Under the pieces are notes generated by a model. That model saw only the letters and a list, made by a program, of their open reading frames with translations. It was not told the DNA's origin and did no database searches. This document shows positions 1 through 8,727 of a stretch of 64,000 bases of DNA, piece by piece. The translations under genes were made by a program, and so were the position numbers. How positions within the stretch are numbered: position 1 is the stretch's first letter; each line of letters opens with the position of its first letter. This DNA is from Allobosea sp. (GTDB taxonomy: Bacteria > Pseudomonadota > Alphaproteobacteria > Rhizobiales > Kaistiaceae): positions 310,001 to 374,000 of the forward strand of contig JAFKFV010000009.1 of assembly GCA_017307955.1 (NCBI GenBank), given 5' to 3'.

Positions 1-1279
1 CGATCTCGTGCGCCAGCGGCTGGAGCCGCTGCGCAATCCATTGAGCAACTCATTGCTCGGCGGCACCGCCGTCAACGAGTTCGACCTCTCGGTCGGCTCG
101 GACGGTCTCGTGCAGATGACCTATACGCAGGCCGGCCTGACGCAGCGCGTGCGCTCGATCGTCGACCAGTCGATCGAGGTCATCGCGCGCCGTATCGATC
201 AGCTCGGCACCGTCGAGCCGTCGATCCAGCGCCAGGGCGAGGACCGCATCCTCGTCGAGGCTCCTGGTCTCGGCGATCCGGAGCGGCTCAAGAATCTCGT
301 CGGCCAGACCGCGCAGCTCACCTTCCATCTCGTCGACGGCTCGTTCCAGACGGGCCAGGCGGAGCCGCAGAGGAAGCCCGGCACGATCGTCATGCCGGCG
401 CTCGACAGCCCCGGCGTCAACTATATCCTCGAAGAGGCACCGCTGCTCACCGGCGAGGACCTGACCGACGCGCAGGCGACCTTCGACCAGCGCTCCAACG
501 AGCCCGTCGTCTCCTTCCGCCTGACCACCGGCGGCGCGCAGACCTTCGGCAAGGTGACGCAGGCGAATGTCAACCGCGCCTTCGCCATCGTGCTCGACGA
601 CAAGGTCATCTCGGCCCCGGTCATCCGCGAGCCGATCCTCGGCGGCTCGGGCCAGATCAGCGGCAATTTCTCGATCCAGTCGGCCAACGATCTCGCGATC
701 CTGCTGCGCGCCGGCTCGCTGCCGGCCAAGCTGACCATCGTCGAGGAGCGCAATGTCGGCCCCGGCCTCGGCGCCGACTCGATCCGCGCCGGCAAGATCG
801 CGTCGATCATCGCCACGGTCGCCGTCTGCGTCTTCATGGTTATGACCTATGGCTTCCTCGGCTGGATCGCCAACATCGCCGTGATCGTCAACGTCATCAT
901 GATCTTCGGCATCATGACGATCCTCGGCGCGACGCTGTCATTGCCCGGCATCGCCGGCGTGATCATCACCGTCGGCACCGCGGTCGATTCGAACGTGCTC
1001 ATCTATGAGCGCATCCGCGAGGAGTTCCGATCCGGTCGCTCGGCCATCGCCTCGATCGATGCCGGCTTCCACCGCGCGCTCGGCACCATCCTCGACGCCA
1101 ATGTCACGACGCTCATCGCGGCAATCGTGCTGTTCTATCTCGGGTCCGGGCCGATCCGCGGCTTCGCCGTGACGCATGCCATCGGCGTCGCCACGACGAT
1201 CTTCACCGCCTTCACCTTCACGCGGCTTCTGGTCTCGCTGTGGGTGCGCTGGCGTCGTCCCACCAAGATCTCGCTCTGA
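1..1279 (+). CDS. secD: Protein translocase subunit SecD (partial, 5' end missing)
   Basis: This is the C-terminal 425 or so residues of SecD. The reading frame is open to the left edge, so the true start lies outside the window. With SecF it forms the membrane complex that uses the proton-motive force to help preproteins leave SecYEG. The visible part holds the end of the large periplasmic P1 region and then, from about base 780, several membrane segments. These include the family motif GTAVDSNVLIYERIREE, close to the usual G-x-AVDANVLI-ERIREE of transmembrane helix 4. SecF starts 20 bases downstream, which fits the normal secDF operon. Identification is firm. Only the missing N-terminus (about 100 residues, by comparison with a usual length near 530) is unknown. 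Confidence 0.96.
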   Translation, partial: DLVRQRLEPLRNPLSNSLLGGTAVNEFDLSVGSDGLVQMTYTQAGLTQRVRSIVDQSIEVIARRIDQLGTVEPSIQRQGEDRILVEAPGLGDPERLKNLVGQTAQLTFHLVDGSFQTGQAEPQRKPGTIVMPALDSPGVNYILEEAPLLTGEDLTDAQATFDQRSNEPVVSFRLTTGGAQTFGKVTQANVNRAFAIVLDDKVISAPVIREPILGGSGQISGNFSIQSANDLAILLRAGSLPAKLTIVEERNVGPGLGADSIRAGKIASIIATVAVCVFMVMTYGFLGWIANIAVIVNVIMIFGIMTILGATLSLPGIAGVIITVGTAVDSNVLIYERIREEFRSGRSAIASIDAGFHRALGTILDANVTTLIAAIVLFYLGSGPIRGFAVTHAIGVATTIFTAFTFTRLLVSLWVRWRRPTKISL

Positions 1280-1299
1280 CGCGAAGAAAGGACACGTCC

Positions 1300-2244
1300 A
1301 TGCGCCATCTTCGCCTCGTTCCGGACAATACCGCCATCCCGTTCATGCGGATGCGGAAGTTCACCTTCCCGGTGGCCGCCTTCCTGTCGATCATGTCGGT
1401 GATCCTGTTCTTCACCGTCGGCCCCAATTACGGCATCGACTTCCTCGGCGGCACGGTCATCGAGATCCAGACCAAGGACGCCAAGCCCGACCTCGGCAAG
1501 ATCCGCGGCCAGCTCAACGGTCTCGGCATCGGCGACGTGCAGGTGCAGACGATCGGCGAGGACAACTCCGTCCTCATCCGCATCGGCCAGCAGCCGGGCG
1601 GCGAGGTCGCGCAGCAGGAGGCGATCGGCAAGATCAAGGCGACGATCGGCGACGAGGCCGAGTTCCGTCGCACCGAGATCGTCGGACCGCGCGTTTCGGG
1701 CGAGCTCGCCTTCAACGGCGCCATCGCCATGATCGTCACCTTCGCGGCGATCGCGGTCTATGTGTGGTTCCGCTTCGAATGGCAGTTCGCACTGGGCTCG
1801 ATCATCTCGGCGGCGAATGTCGTCGTCATGACCTTCGGCTTCTATGTCGTGACGCAGCACGAGTTCAACCTGACCTCGCTCGCCGCGATCCTGACCACGG
1901 TTGGCTATTCGCTGAACGACACCGTCGTCGTCTATGACCGAATCCGCGAGACGCTGCGCAAATACAAGAAGATCCCGCTCGGCGACCTCATCGACCGCGC
2001 GATCAACGACATGCTCGGCCGAACCGTCATCACCACGATGACGACCCTCATCGCGCTGCTGTCGCTCTACATCTTCGGCGGCGAGGTCATCCGGGCGTTC
2101 ACGCTCGCCATGATCTTCGGCGTCATCGCGGCGATCTTCTCCTCGATCTGCGTGGCCGCGCCGGTGCTGATCTATTTCGGCCTTCGGCAGGACGCGCTCG
2201 ACGAGAAGAAGAAGGACGCCGACGCCAAGCCGCAGAAGGCCTGA
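1300..2244 (+). CDS. secF: Protein translocase subunit SecF
   Basis: SecF, 314 residues, is the partner of SecD in proton-driven protein export. The start is the ATG at 1300, preceded by a good ribosome binding site (AAGAAAGGA, 1283-1291). The frame stays open further upstream, to 1240, but that would overlap secD. The N-terminus has one hydrophobic segment, followed by a periplasmic P4-type domain and five C-terminal membrane helices. The signature TVGYSLNDTVVVYDRIRE sits at about residues 200-217. The protein ends in a short charged Lys/Asp-rich tail. It is very likely cotranscribed with secD and with the small gene starting 12 bases downstream. Confidence 0.97.
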   Translation: MRHLRLVPDNTAIPFMRMRKFTFPVAAFLSIMSVILFFTVGPNYGIDFLGGTVIEIQTKDAKPDLGKIRGQLNGLGIGDVQVQTIGEDNSVLIRIGQQPGGEVAQQEAIGKIKATIGDEAEFRRTEIVGPRVSGELAFNGAIAMIVTFAAIAVYVWFRFEWQFALGSIISAANVVVMTFGFYVVTQHEFNLTSLAAILTTVGYSLNDTVVVYDRIRETLRKYKKIPLGDLIDRAINDMLGRTVITTMTTLIALLSLYIFGGEVIRAFTLAMIFGVIAAIFSSICVAAPVLIYFGLRQDALDEKKKDADAKPQKA

Positions 2245-2256
2245 GGCAGAGCCCGC

Positions 2257-2661
2257 ATGGCGATCAACCGCCGGCCCGACGCGATCGTCCCGCGCGATCA
2301 GCACCTGCCGCAGCAGGTGCCGATCGACGCCTATGGCGGCGAGGCCGGCTTCCGCTTCGCCGAAATGGCGCATCCGGGCTCGATCCTGGCGCTGCCGAGC
2401 GGCATCCATGGCTGGCCGGTGAAGGCTGTTTCCGATATCGACGCCGCGGCACTCGCCGCGGTCTTCGACCAGCGCGACGCCATCGACGTGCTGATCATCG
2501 GCACCGGCGCCGATATCGCGGCGGTCTCCCCGGGCCTCCGCCAGGCGCTCCGCGAGGCGGGCATCGGCGTCGAGGTCATGGCGAGCGGACCGGCGGTCAG
2601 GACCTACAATATCCTCCTTGCCGAAGGTCGGCCGGTGGCGGCGGCGCTGCTCGCACCCTAA
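2257..2661 (+). CDS. Mth938-like (DUF498/NDUFAF3-related) protein
   Basis: A 134-residue protein of the Mth938/DUF498 family. Its eukaryotic relative NDUFAF3 helps assemble mitochondrial complex I. The bacterial role is not settled. Visible family traits are a central segment with an IIGTGAD turn after a run of small hydrophobic strands, and a C-terminal part in which TYNIL precedes a short helix. Length is normal for the family. It starts 12 bases after the secF stop and is probably in the same transcript. The next gene is a squalene/phytoene-synthase homologue of the NDUFAF6 type. The pairing of these two next to secF suggests a shared role in respiratory complex assembly, which is inference from the mitochondrial relatives. 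Confidence 0.88.
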   Translation: MAINRRPDAIVPRDQHLPQQVPIDAYGGEAGFRFAEMAHPGSILALPSGIHGWPVKAVSDIDAAALAAVFDQRDAIDVLIIGTGADIAAVSPGLRQALREAGIGVEVMASGPAVRTYNILLAEGRPVAAALLAP

Positions 2662-2700
2662 CTACCGGCTATCCGTTTCATCTCCAGCGCCGGACCGTCG

Positions 2701-3543
2701 ATGGACGCCTTCGCCTATGCCGCCGACGAGCTGCGCCGCGACGACCGCGAGCGTTTCCTCGCCGATCTCTTCGCCCCCGAGGCGGAGCGGCGGCATCTCT
2801 TCGCGCTGCATGCCTTCAATCTGGAAGTCGCGCGGGTGCGGGAGAAGGTGCGCGATCCGCTGCCCGGCGAGGTGCGCCTGCAATGGTGGCGCGACCTCAT
2901 CGGGGGCAAGCCGCATGGCGACGCCGCCGGCAACCCGCTCGCCGCCGCGCTGATCGAGACCATCTCGCTGTCCGGCCTGCCGCGTGCCGCGCTGGTCAAT
3001 CTCATCGATGCCCGTGTCTTCGATCTCTATGACGACCCGATGCCGAGCGTCACCGATCTCGAGGGCTATGCCGGCGAGACGGCCTCGGCACTCATCCAGT
3101 GCGGCGCGATGATCCTCGTCGGCGGGCGCGATCCGAAGAGCGCCGATGCCGCCGGCCATGCCGGCGTCGCGCATGCGATCACCGGGCTGCTCCGCGCCCT
3201 CCCCTGGCATGCGCGACGGCGCCAGCTCTATCTGCCGGCCGATTTGATGGCGAAGCATGGCGCGAAGGCCGAGGACGTCTTCGCGGGGCGCCTGACGCCG
3301 GAGGTCGCGGCGGTGCTCGGCGATCTCCGCGCCCTCGCGCGCAGCCATCTTGCCAAGGCCCGTTCGCTGATCCCGGCGCTCGATCGCGCCGTGCTGCCGG
3401 CCTTCCTGCCGGTGGCGCTCGTCGAGCCGCTGCTCGCCATCATGGAAAAGCGCGGCTTCGACCCGCTCAACGCGCCAGCCGAACTGCCGCAATGGCGCGC
3501 GCAATGGCTGCTCTGGCGGGCAGCGCGGCGCGGCAATGTCTAG
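2701..3543 (+). CDS. Squalene/phytoene synthase family protein (NDUFAF6-like)
   Basis: A 280-residue member of the trans-isoprenyl diphosphate synthase (head-to-head) fold family. It opens with a helix containing ERFLADLF, then RRHLFALHAFNLEVARVRE and a QWWRDLI motif, as in the small NDUFAF6/C8orf38 branch. I do not see two intact DxxxD metal-binding motifs of true squalene or phytoene synthases. A role as an assembly factor rather than a carotenoid or hopanoid enzyme is therefore more likely. The first ATG in frame is at 2701. The frame is open further upstream but I see no better start. Position 39 bases after the Mth938-like gene suggests one operon with secDF. Confidence 0.82.
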   Translation: MDAFAYAADELRRDDRERFLADLFAPEAERRHLFALHAFNLEVARVREKVRDPLPGEVRLQWWRDLIGGKPHGDAAGNPLAAALIETISLSGLPRAALVNLIDARVFDLYDDPMPSVTDLEGYAGETASALIQCGAMILVGGRDPKSADAAGHAGVAHAITGLLRALPWHARRRQLYLPADLMAKHGAKAEDVFAGRLTPEVAAVLGDLRALARSHLAKARSLIPALDRAVLPAFLPVALVEPLLAIMEKRGFDPLNAPAELPQWRAQWLLWRAARRGNV

Positions 3544-3549
3544 GAGGTG

Positions 3550-3765
3550 CTACTCGCGATAGCCGGCGACGGCGCGGGCGCGCTCGACCAGCGGCATTTC
3601 CGGGAAGGCTTCGCGCACGGCGCGCAGCGCCTCGGCGCCGGAAGCGGGCGCCATCAGATCGAGCAGGCGCCGCATCTGGGCGATCTGCAGATCGAGGGCG
3701 GCGACGAAGCGCGGATCGTCGGCGGCGAGCGTCTCGGCCTCGAAGTCACGCGGGGCATGCTGCAT
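3550..3765 (-). CDS. Small conserved-looking hypothetical protein (71 aa)
   Basis: A short acidic protein with no domain I recognise. It starts at an ATG (3765) preceded by a purine-rich GGGAGAG ribosome binding site and ends at 3550, seven bases from the convergent synthase gene. The sequence is amphipathic and helical in character (for example LQIAQMRRLLDLMAP), without a signal peptide, membrane segment or cysteines. The good ribosome binding site and clean start argue that it is real, although it sits inside a longer open frame. Function unknown. Confidence 0.6.
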   Translation of the reverse strand: MQHAPRDFEAETLAADDPRFVAALDLQIAQMRRLLDLMAPASGAEALRAVREAFPEMPLVERARAVAGYRE

Positions 3766-3921
3766 CGGCGCTCTCCCTCGTCCGGAGCATCCCGTCGCCC
3801 CATCCCCTCGAATTTGCGCCGTCACGGTTAACCAACCGTAAAGAGGCCGCGGATCGCCCGCCTTGTCTCGGCCGGCGACACTCCCCAGAATGAGCGCGTT
3901 GACCCCTGCCGCGAGAGCATC

Positions 3922-4833
3922 ATGACGACAGCCTATCCGCGCGACCTCATCGGCTATGGCCGTAACCCGCCCGATCCGAAATGGCCGGGCGGCGCGCATG
4001 TCGCGGTGCAGTTCGTCGTCAATTACGAGGAAGGCGGCGAGAGCAATATCCTCGACGGCGACAAGGCGTCGGAGATGCTGCTGTCGGAGATCGTCGGCGC
4101 GCAGCCCTGGCCGGGCCAGCGCAACCTCAACATGGAATCCATCTACGAATATGGCTCGCGCGCCGGCTTCTGGCGGCTGTGGCGGCTGTTCTCGAGCCGC
4201 GGCATCCCGGTCACCTGCTATGGCGTGACGCTCGCGATGCAGCGCAATCCCGAGGCGGTCGCGGCCATGAAGGAGGCGGACTGGGAGATCGCCAGCCACG
4301 GGCTCCGCTGGCTCGAATACAAGGATTTCCCGGAGGCCGAGGAGCGGCGGCACATCACCGACGCGATCCGCATCCACACCGAGATCACCGGCTCGCGGCC
4401 GCTCGGCTTCTACCAGGGCAAGCCGTCCGACAACACGCTGCGGCTTCTCATGGAGGAAGGCGGCTTCCTCTACACCTCCGACAGCTATGCCGACGACCTG
4501 CCCTATTGGGTGGCGGGCCCGCATGGCCCGCATCTCATCATCCCCTACACGCTCGACACCAACGACATGCGCTTCGCGACGTCACAGGGGTTCAATTCCG
4601 GCGACCAGTTCTTCACCTATCTGAAGGACGCCTTCGACATGCTCTACGAGGAAGGCGCGGCAGGCGCGCCGAAGCTCCTCAATGTCGGCCTCCATTGCCG
4701 CCTCGTCGGGCGGCCGGCGCGCGCGCAGGCGCTCGCCCGCTTCGTCGATTACGTCGCCTCCAAGGACAAGGTCTGGATCCCGCGCCGCATCGACGTCGCC
4801 TGGCACTGGCACGCCCACCACAAGCCGGCGTGA
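3922..4833 (+). CDS. puuE: Allantoinase PuuE (polysaccharide-deacetylase fold)
   Basis: A 303-residue cytoplasmic enzyme of the NodB/polysaccharide deacetylase superfamily, in the allantoinase (PuuE) branch. It opens the hydantoin ring of allantoin to allantoate in purine breakdown. The N-terminus RDLIGYGRNPPDPKWPGGA and the following VNYEEGGE segment are typical of this branch. The NMESIYEYGSRAG region and IASHGLRW follow in the expected order, and the C-terminus carries the usual His/Trp-rich end (AWHWHAHH). No other ureide or urate genes are nearby, so the gene stands alone here. Length and motif order match PuuE well. Substrate assignment rests on family similarity. Confidence 0.88.
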   Translation: MTTAYPRDLIGYGRNPPDPKWPGGAHVAVQFVVNYEEGGESNILDGDKASEMLLSEIVGAQPWPGQRNLNMESIYEYGSRAGFWRLWRLFSSRGIPVTCYGVTLAMQRNPEAVAAMKEADWEIASHGLRWLEYKDFPEAEERRHITDAIRIHTEITGSRPLGFYQGKPSDNTLRLLMEEGGFLYTSDSYADDLPYWVAGPHGPHLIIPYTLDTNDMRFATSQGFNSGDQFFTYLKDAFDMLYEEGAAGAPKLLNVGLHCRLVGRPARAQALARFVDYVASKDKVWIPRRIDVAWHWHAHHKPA

Positions 4834-4849
4834 GATCGGCTTCTGGCGT

Positions 4850-5245
4850 TCAGGCGTGCGGTGCCGGCTCGGAGCCCGAGAAGAGGCGCCAGGTCCAGTC
4901 TTCGCCGCCGCCGGTGAAGACCGCCGTCAACCGGTAGGGATGACGGGTAGCGCCGTCCGCGGCGGATGCCACGAGATCGCCCTCGGCGAACAGCCATGCG
5001 ACGCCGGATTGGGCGGCAAGGTCGAAACGGCGGAAATCGAAGGCATAGCTGACCGGCCGCGCGAACAGCATCGTGAACAGCCGCGCCAGACCGTCGCGAT
5101 CCTCGGCGATCTCGCCCTGTTCGGAGCCGACGAGGCGGAAGCCGGGCGACCAGAGTTCGTCGACGATCGCCATGTCGCGCGCCGCGAGCATGGCCGACAT
5201 GCGGCCGACCTTGCGCCGGATCGCCTGCTCGGCAGTTGACGTCAC
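4850..5245 (-). CDS. NTF2/SnoaL-like (DUF4440-type) protein
   Basis: A 131-residue protein with the cone-shaped NTF2-like fold pattern: an N-terminal helix pair, then LWSPGFRLVG, a middle helix with RLFTMLF, and alternating strands ending in WTWRLFSGSEP. Such proteins may be small hydrolases, isomerases or binding proteins. Nothing here decides between them. The start is taken as the GTG at 5245 because a strong GGAGG site lies seven bases upstream. The open frame continues to 5341 but without such a site. It converges on puuE with 16 bases between stops. Confidence 0.72.
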   Translation of the reverse strand: MTSTAEQAIRRKVGRMSAMLAARDMAIVDELWSPGFRLVGSEQGEIAEDRDGLARLFTMLFARPVSYAFDFRRFDLAAQSGVAWLFAEGDLVASAADGATRHPYRLTAVFTGGGEDWTWRLFSGSEPAPHA

Positions 5246-5423
5246 GTCGGAGCCTCCGAAGGGATAACGACCCCGAGCTTGCCATGGCCGGTAGCGGTGG
5301 CAAGAGCCATCGCGTGCTTCGCCACAATTCCCCGTTGTCATTCGCGCCCTGCGATGCGCATCATCGCGAAAACGCTGAAGACCGCGGCAGGCGGCGGAGC
5401 GTCAACACGGGATGGAGGAAGCG

Positions 5424-6143
5424 ATGCCCGGCAAGAAGATCCTGATGCTGGTGGGTGACTTTACCGAGGAATACGAGATCTTCGTCTTCCAGCAGGGCAT
5501 GGAGGCGGTCGGTCATACCGTCCATGTCGTCTGCCCGGACAAGAAGACGGGCGACACGCTGCGCACCTCGCTGCATGATTTCGAGGGCGACCAGACCTAT
5601 ACCGAGAAGCTTGGCCACAACTTCACGATCAACAAGACCTTCTCGAAGGTCGATCCGGCCGATTACGACGCCGTCTACTGCGCCGGCGGCCGCGGGCCGG
5701 AATATATCCGCACCGACAAGCGCGTTCAGGCGATCGTCCGGCATTTCCACGAGGCGCAGAAGCCGATCTTCACGATCTGCCACGGCGTGCAGATCCTGAT
5801 CGCGGTCGACGGCGTCGTGACGGGCAAGAAGGTCGCGGCGCTCGGCGCCTGCGAGCCGGAAGTGCGCCTCGCCGGCGGCACCTATATCGATGTCGCGCCG
5901 ACCGAGGCCTATGTCGATGGCGTGATGGTCTCGGCCAAGGGCTGGACCGGCCTCGCCGCCTTCATGCGCGAATGCCTGAAGGTCCTCGGCACCGAGATCA
6001 TCCACGGCCCCGCCGCCACGCCCGGCACCAAGGCCGAAAAGCCCGCCGCCAAGGCCAAGCGCGCTCCGAAGGCGGAAGCCGCCGCCGAGTCGAAACCCGC
6101 CGCCCCGCGCGCCCGCCGCACCAAGAAGCTGGAACCGGCATAG
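5424..6143 (+). CDS. DJ-1/PfpI family protein with basic Lys/Ala/Pro-rich tail
   Basis: A DJ-1/PfpI superfamily protein (glutamine amidotransferase-like fold). The nucleophile elbow TICHGVQIL at about residues 114-122 carries the conserved cysteine, and CAGGRGPEYIR precedes it. Family members include glyoxalase III/chaperone-type, protease-type and amidase-type proteins, and the exact activity cannot be read here. The core of about 190 residues is followed by a low-complexity tail of roughly 45 residues, very rich in Lys, Ala and Pro and ending in ARRTKKLEPA. The tail resembles nucleic-acid-binding basic tails. The start is the ATG at 5424, which has GGAGGAA upstream. The ATG at 5412 lies before that site and is less likely. 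Confidence 0.85.
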   Translation: MPGKKILMLVGDFTEEYEIFVFQQGMEAVGHTVHVVCPDKKTGDTLRTSLHDFEGDQTYTEKLGHNFTINKTFSKVDPADYDAVYCAGGRGPEYIRTDKRVQAIVRHFHEAQKPIFTICHGVQILIAVDGVVTGKKVAALGACEPEVRLAGGTYIDVAPTEAYVDGVMVSAKGWTGLAAFMRECLKVLGTEIIHGPAATPGTKAEKPAAKAKRAPKAEAAAESKPAAPRARRTKKLEPA

Positions 6144-6538
6144 GCCGGCTGTTCCTCCGACTGATCCCCGCTGTGCTTCGCTTCACCTCTCCCATCGGGA
6201 GAGGTAAAGGACGCCGCAGCCGGCAGGACGAGCCCCCTCCCCGACCCTCCCCCGCTTCGCGGGAGAGGGAGTCCCCGGCATCTTGAAACGCCGCCGATGC
6301 CGTCCTCGCCGGAGCCCTCTCCCCCCTTGTGGGGGAGAGTTGGAGAGGGGGTACCATCGCCGCCGCCGGCCGATCCGAAAACGCGCCGCTTCCTTCACCT
6401 CTCCCCAGGGGAGAGGTGAAGGAAGTGCCACCCCGGAGCGAGAGGTGGCTGCGCCCTCCGGGTTGATCCCTCGGCGCATCGGCTCTATCGGTGTGGCGCC
6501 GCGGCGTGGCGCCGCCGGCAGCAGCCGAGACCGTTCCC
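6144..6538. repeat. Block of palindromic GGGAGAGG/CCTCTCCC repeats
   Basis: This 395-base gap has no credible gene and is filled with short inverted repeats of one family. A 9-bp palindrome lies at 6185-6205. A near-perfect 11-bp pair lies at 6245-6255/6259-6269 (one mismatch). CTCTCCCCC-TTGT-GGGGGAGAG lies around 6317-6339. A perfect 13-bp palindrome with a one-base centre lies at 6394-6420. The segment 6226-6269 has a near copy at 32351-32393, and 6315-6355 has a near copy at 23528-23569. They could act as terminators or mRNA stabilisers between the DJ-1 gene and serS, which is inference. Confidence 0.8.
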
Positions 6539-7819
6539 ATGCTCGACATCAAGTGGATCCGCGACAATCCCGCAGCCCTCGACCGCGCGCTGACGCGCCG
6601 CGGTGCCCCGCCGGCCGCCGAGGTCATCCTCGGCATCGACGAGGAACGCCGCGCGCATATCCAGAAGGTGCAGTCGGCGCAGGAACGGCGCAATTCGGCA
6701 TCGAAGGAGATCGGCAAGGCGAAGGCCGCCAAGGACGAGGCGACCGCGGCGGCGTTGATGGCCGAGGTCGCGGGCATCAAGGACTTCCTCGCCCATGCCG
6801 AGGAGGAGGAGCGCCGGCTCGACAAGGCGCTCGCCGACGCGCTCGCCGTGCTGCCCAATGTCCCGCTCGACGACGTGCCGAACGGCCGCGACGAGAAGGA
6901 CAATGTCGAGAAATCGATGTCCGGCCAGAAGCGGCTCTACGGCTTCGAGCCGAAGGAGCATTTCGAGATCGGCGTCGCCGCGAAGCTGATGGATTTCGAG
7001 ACGGCGGCCAAGCTCTCCGGCAGCCGCTTCGTCATCCTCAAGGCTGGCCTCGCCCGGCTCGAGCGCGCGCTCGGCCAGTTCATGCTCGATCTGCACACCA
7101 CCGAGCACGGCTACACGGAAGTGCAGCCGCCGCTCTTGGTGAAGGACGACGCGCTCTACGGCACCGCCCAGCTGCCCAAATTCGCCGAGGATCTCTTCAA
7201 GGCCGGCGAGCAGCATTGGCTCATCCCGACCGCCGAGGTGCCGCTGACCAATATGGTTCGCGAGGCGATCCTCGAGGAGAAGGAACTGCCGCTGCGCTTC
7301 ACGGCGCTGACGCCCTGCTTCCGCTCGGAGGCGGGCTCGGCCGGGCGCGATACGCGCGGCATGCTGCGCCAGCACCAGTTCGACAAGGTCGAGCTCGTCT
7401 CGATCACGACGCCGGAGACCTCGCTCGCCGAGCATGAGCGCATGCTCTCCTGCGCGGAGGCCGTGCTGCAGAAGCTCGACCTGCACTATCGCGTCGTGAC
7501 GCTCTGCACCGGCGACATGGGCTTCGGCGCGCAGAAGACCTATGACATCGAGGTCTGGCTGCCGGGCCAGAAGGCCTATCGCGAGATCTCGTCCGTCTCG
7601 GTCTGCGGTGATTTCCAGGCGCGGCGCATGAATGCCCGCTTCCGCCCCGCCGGCGACGCCAAGGGCACGCGCTTCGTGCACACGCTGAACGGCTCCGGCA
7701 CGGCGGTCGGCCGCTGCCTGATCGCCGTGATGGAGACGTTCCAGAACGAGGACGGCAGCGTCACGATCCCGTCGGCGCTGCGGCCCTATATGGGCGGTCT
7801 CGAAAAGCTCGACGCCTGA
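6539..7819 (+). CDS. serS: Seryl-tRNA synthetase
   Basis: SerRS, 426 residues, charges tRNA-Ser with serine in the cytoplasm. The start is the ATG at 6539, giving the classic N-terminus [11 protein letters not shown]. The N-terminal third is the tRNA-binding coiled coil (about residues 30-100, rich in Lys/Glu/Ala). Class II motif 2 ([10 protein letters not shown] and RGMLRQHQF) is near residues 260-280, and motif 3 ([19 protein letters not shown]) is near 383. Length is normal. The surE gene follows after 13 bases, so serS-surE is likely one transcript. Confidence 0.98.
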   Translation: MLDIKWIRDNPAALDRALTRRGAPPAAEVILGIDEERRAHIQKVQSAQERRNSASKEIGKAKAAKDEATAAALMAEVAGIKDFLAHAEEEERRLDKALADALAVLPNVPLDDVPNGRDEKDNVEKSMSGQKRLYGFEPKEHFEIGVAAKLMDFETAAKLSGSRFVILKAGLARLERALGQFMLDLHTTEHGYTEVQPPLLVKDDALYGTAQLPKFAEDLFKAGEQHWLIPTAEVPLTNMVREAILEEKELPLRFTALTPCFRSEAGSAGRDTRGMLRQHQFDKVELVSITTPETSLAEHERMLSCAEAVLQKLDLHYRVVTLCTGDMGFGAQKTYDIEVWLPGQKAYREISSVSVCGDFQARRMNARFRPAGDAKGTRFVHTLNGSGTAVGRCLIAVMETFQNEDGSVTIPSALRPYMGGLEKLDA

Positions 7820-7832
7820 GAAAGGTCCTCCG

Positions 7833-8591
7833 ATGCGCATCCTCCTCACCAATGACGACGGCATCCACGCGCCGGGCCTCGCCGTGCTGCAGCGGATCGC
7901 GCATCAGCTCTCCGACGATGTCTGGACCGTGGCGCCGGAGACCGACCAGTCGGGCCTTGCCCATTCGTTGACGCTCTCCGAGCCGCTCAGGCTGCGCGAG
8001 GTCGGCGAGCGGAGCTATGCGCTGCGCGGCACGCCGACCGATTGCGTCATCATGGCGGTGCGGCGCATTCTCGGCGGGCTGCCGGATCTCGTCCTTTCCG
8101 GCGTCAATGCCGGCCAGAACGCCGCCGACGACGTGACCTATTCGGGCACCGTCGCCGGCGCCATCGAGGGGACGCTGCTCGGCATTCCCTCGATCGCGCT
8201 CAGCCAGGCCTCGATCGCGGTCGATGGCAAGCGGACGATCCCCTTCGAGACCGCCGAGCGCCATGCGCCTGCGATCCTCGACCGGCTCGTCCGCGAGAAG
8301 CCGCCGCGCGGCGTGCTCTACAATGTGAACTTCCCCTCCTGCCTGCCGGACGCGGTGGAAGGCGTGCGCGTCACGGTGCAGGGCACGGTCGGCCATGGCC
8401 TCACCATCGAGGAGCGCGAGGACGGCCGCGGTCAGCCCTATTTCTGGCTGAAATACCAGCGCGGCGCCGAGACGCATCGCGAGGGGACGGACGTTCACGC
8501 CATCATGCATTCGTCGATCTCGGTGACGCCACTCCGGCTCGACCTCACCGCGCATGACGAGCTCGAGAAGCTCGGCGCGCTCTTCGCCTGA
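7833..8591 (+). CDS. surE: 5'/3'-nucleotidase SurE
   Basis: SurE, 252 residues, is a metal-dependent phosphatase acting on nucleoside monophosphates. The N-terminal [10 protein letters not shown] carries the metal-binding Asp pair (residues 8 and 9), and Ser40 in [10 protein letters not shown] and Asn in [12 protein letters not shown] complete the known active-site set. The start has a GAAAGG ribosome binding site just upstream. Gene order serS-surE-pcm-nlpD is the classic stationary-phase neighbourhood, also known from enterobacteria for surE-pcm-nlpD. Length and motifs are canonical. Confidence 0.97.
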   Translation: MRILLTNDDGIHAPGLAVLQRIAHQLSDDVWTVAPETDQSGLAHSLTLSEPLRLREVGERSYALRGTPTDCVIMAVRRILGGLPDLVLSGVNAGQNAADDVTYSGTVAGAIEGTLLGIPSIALSQASIAVDGKRTIPFETAERHAPAILDRLVREKPPRGVLYNVNFPSCLPDAVEGVRVTVQGTVGHGLTIEEREDGRGQPYFWLKYQRGAETHREGTDVHAIMHSSISVTPLRLDLTAHDELEKLGALFA

Positions 8592-8727
8592 CCGTCCGAT
8601 CATAAAACCGCCCGGCCAATAAGGCCCCGTTTACCACCCGCGTTGCATCACTCGTCATTGCGAGAACGAGAGCGTGTAGCGTATGGCACTCGGAGCAGTG
8701 AGGTTCGATCCGCGGCCGGAGGTCGAC

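Noticed and set aside
1135..2409. A 424-codon open frame antisense to secD/secF
   Set aside because: Same type of GC-driven shadow. SecF motifs on the other strand are unambiguous.
3099..3893. A 264-codon plus-strand frame overlapping the synthase homologue and the small minus gene
   Set aside because: Arg/Ala/Pro-rich without family pattern. The overlapping frames have ribosome binding sites and conserved motifs.
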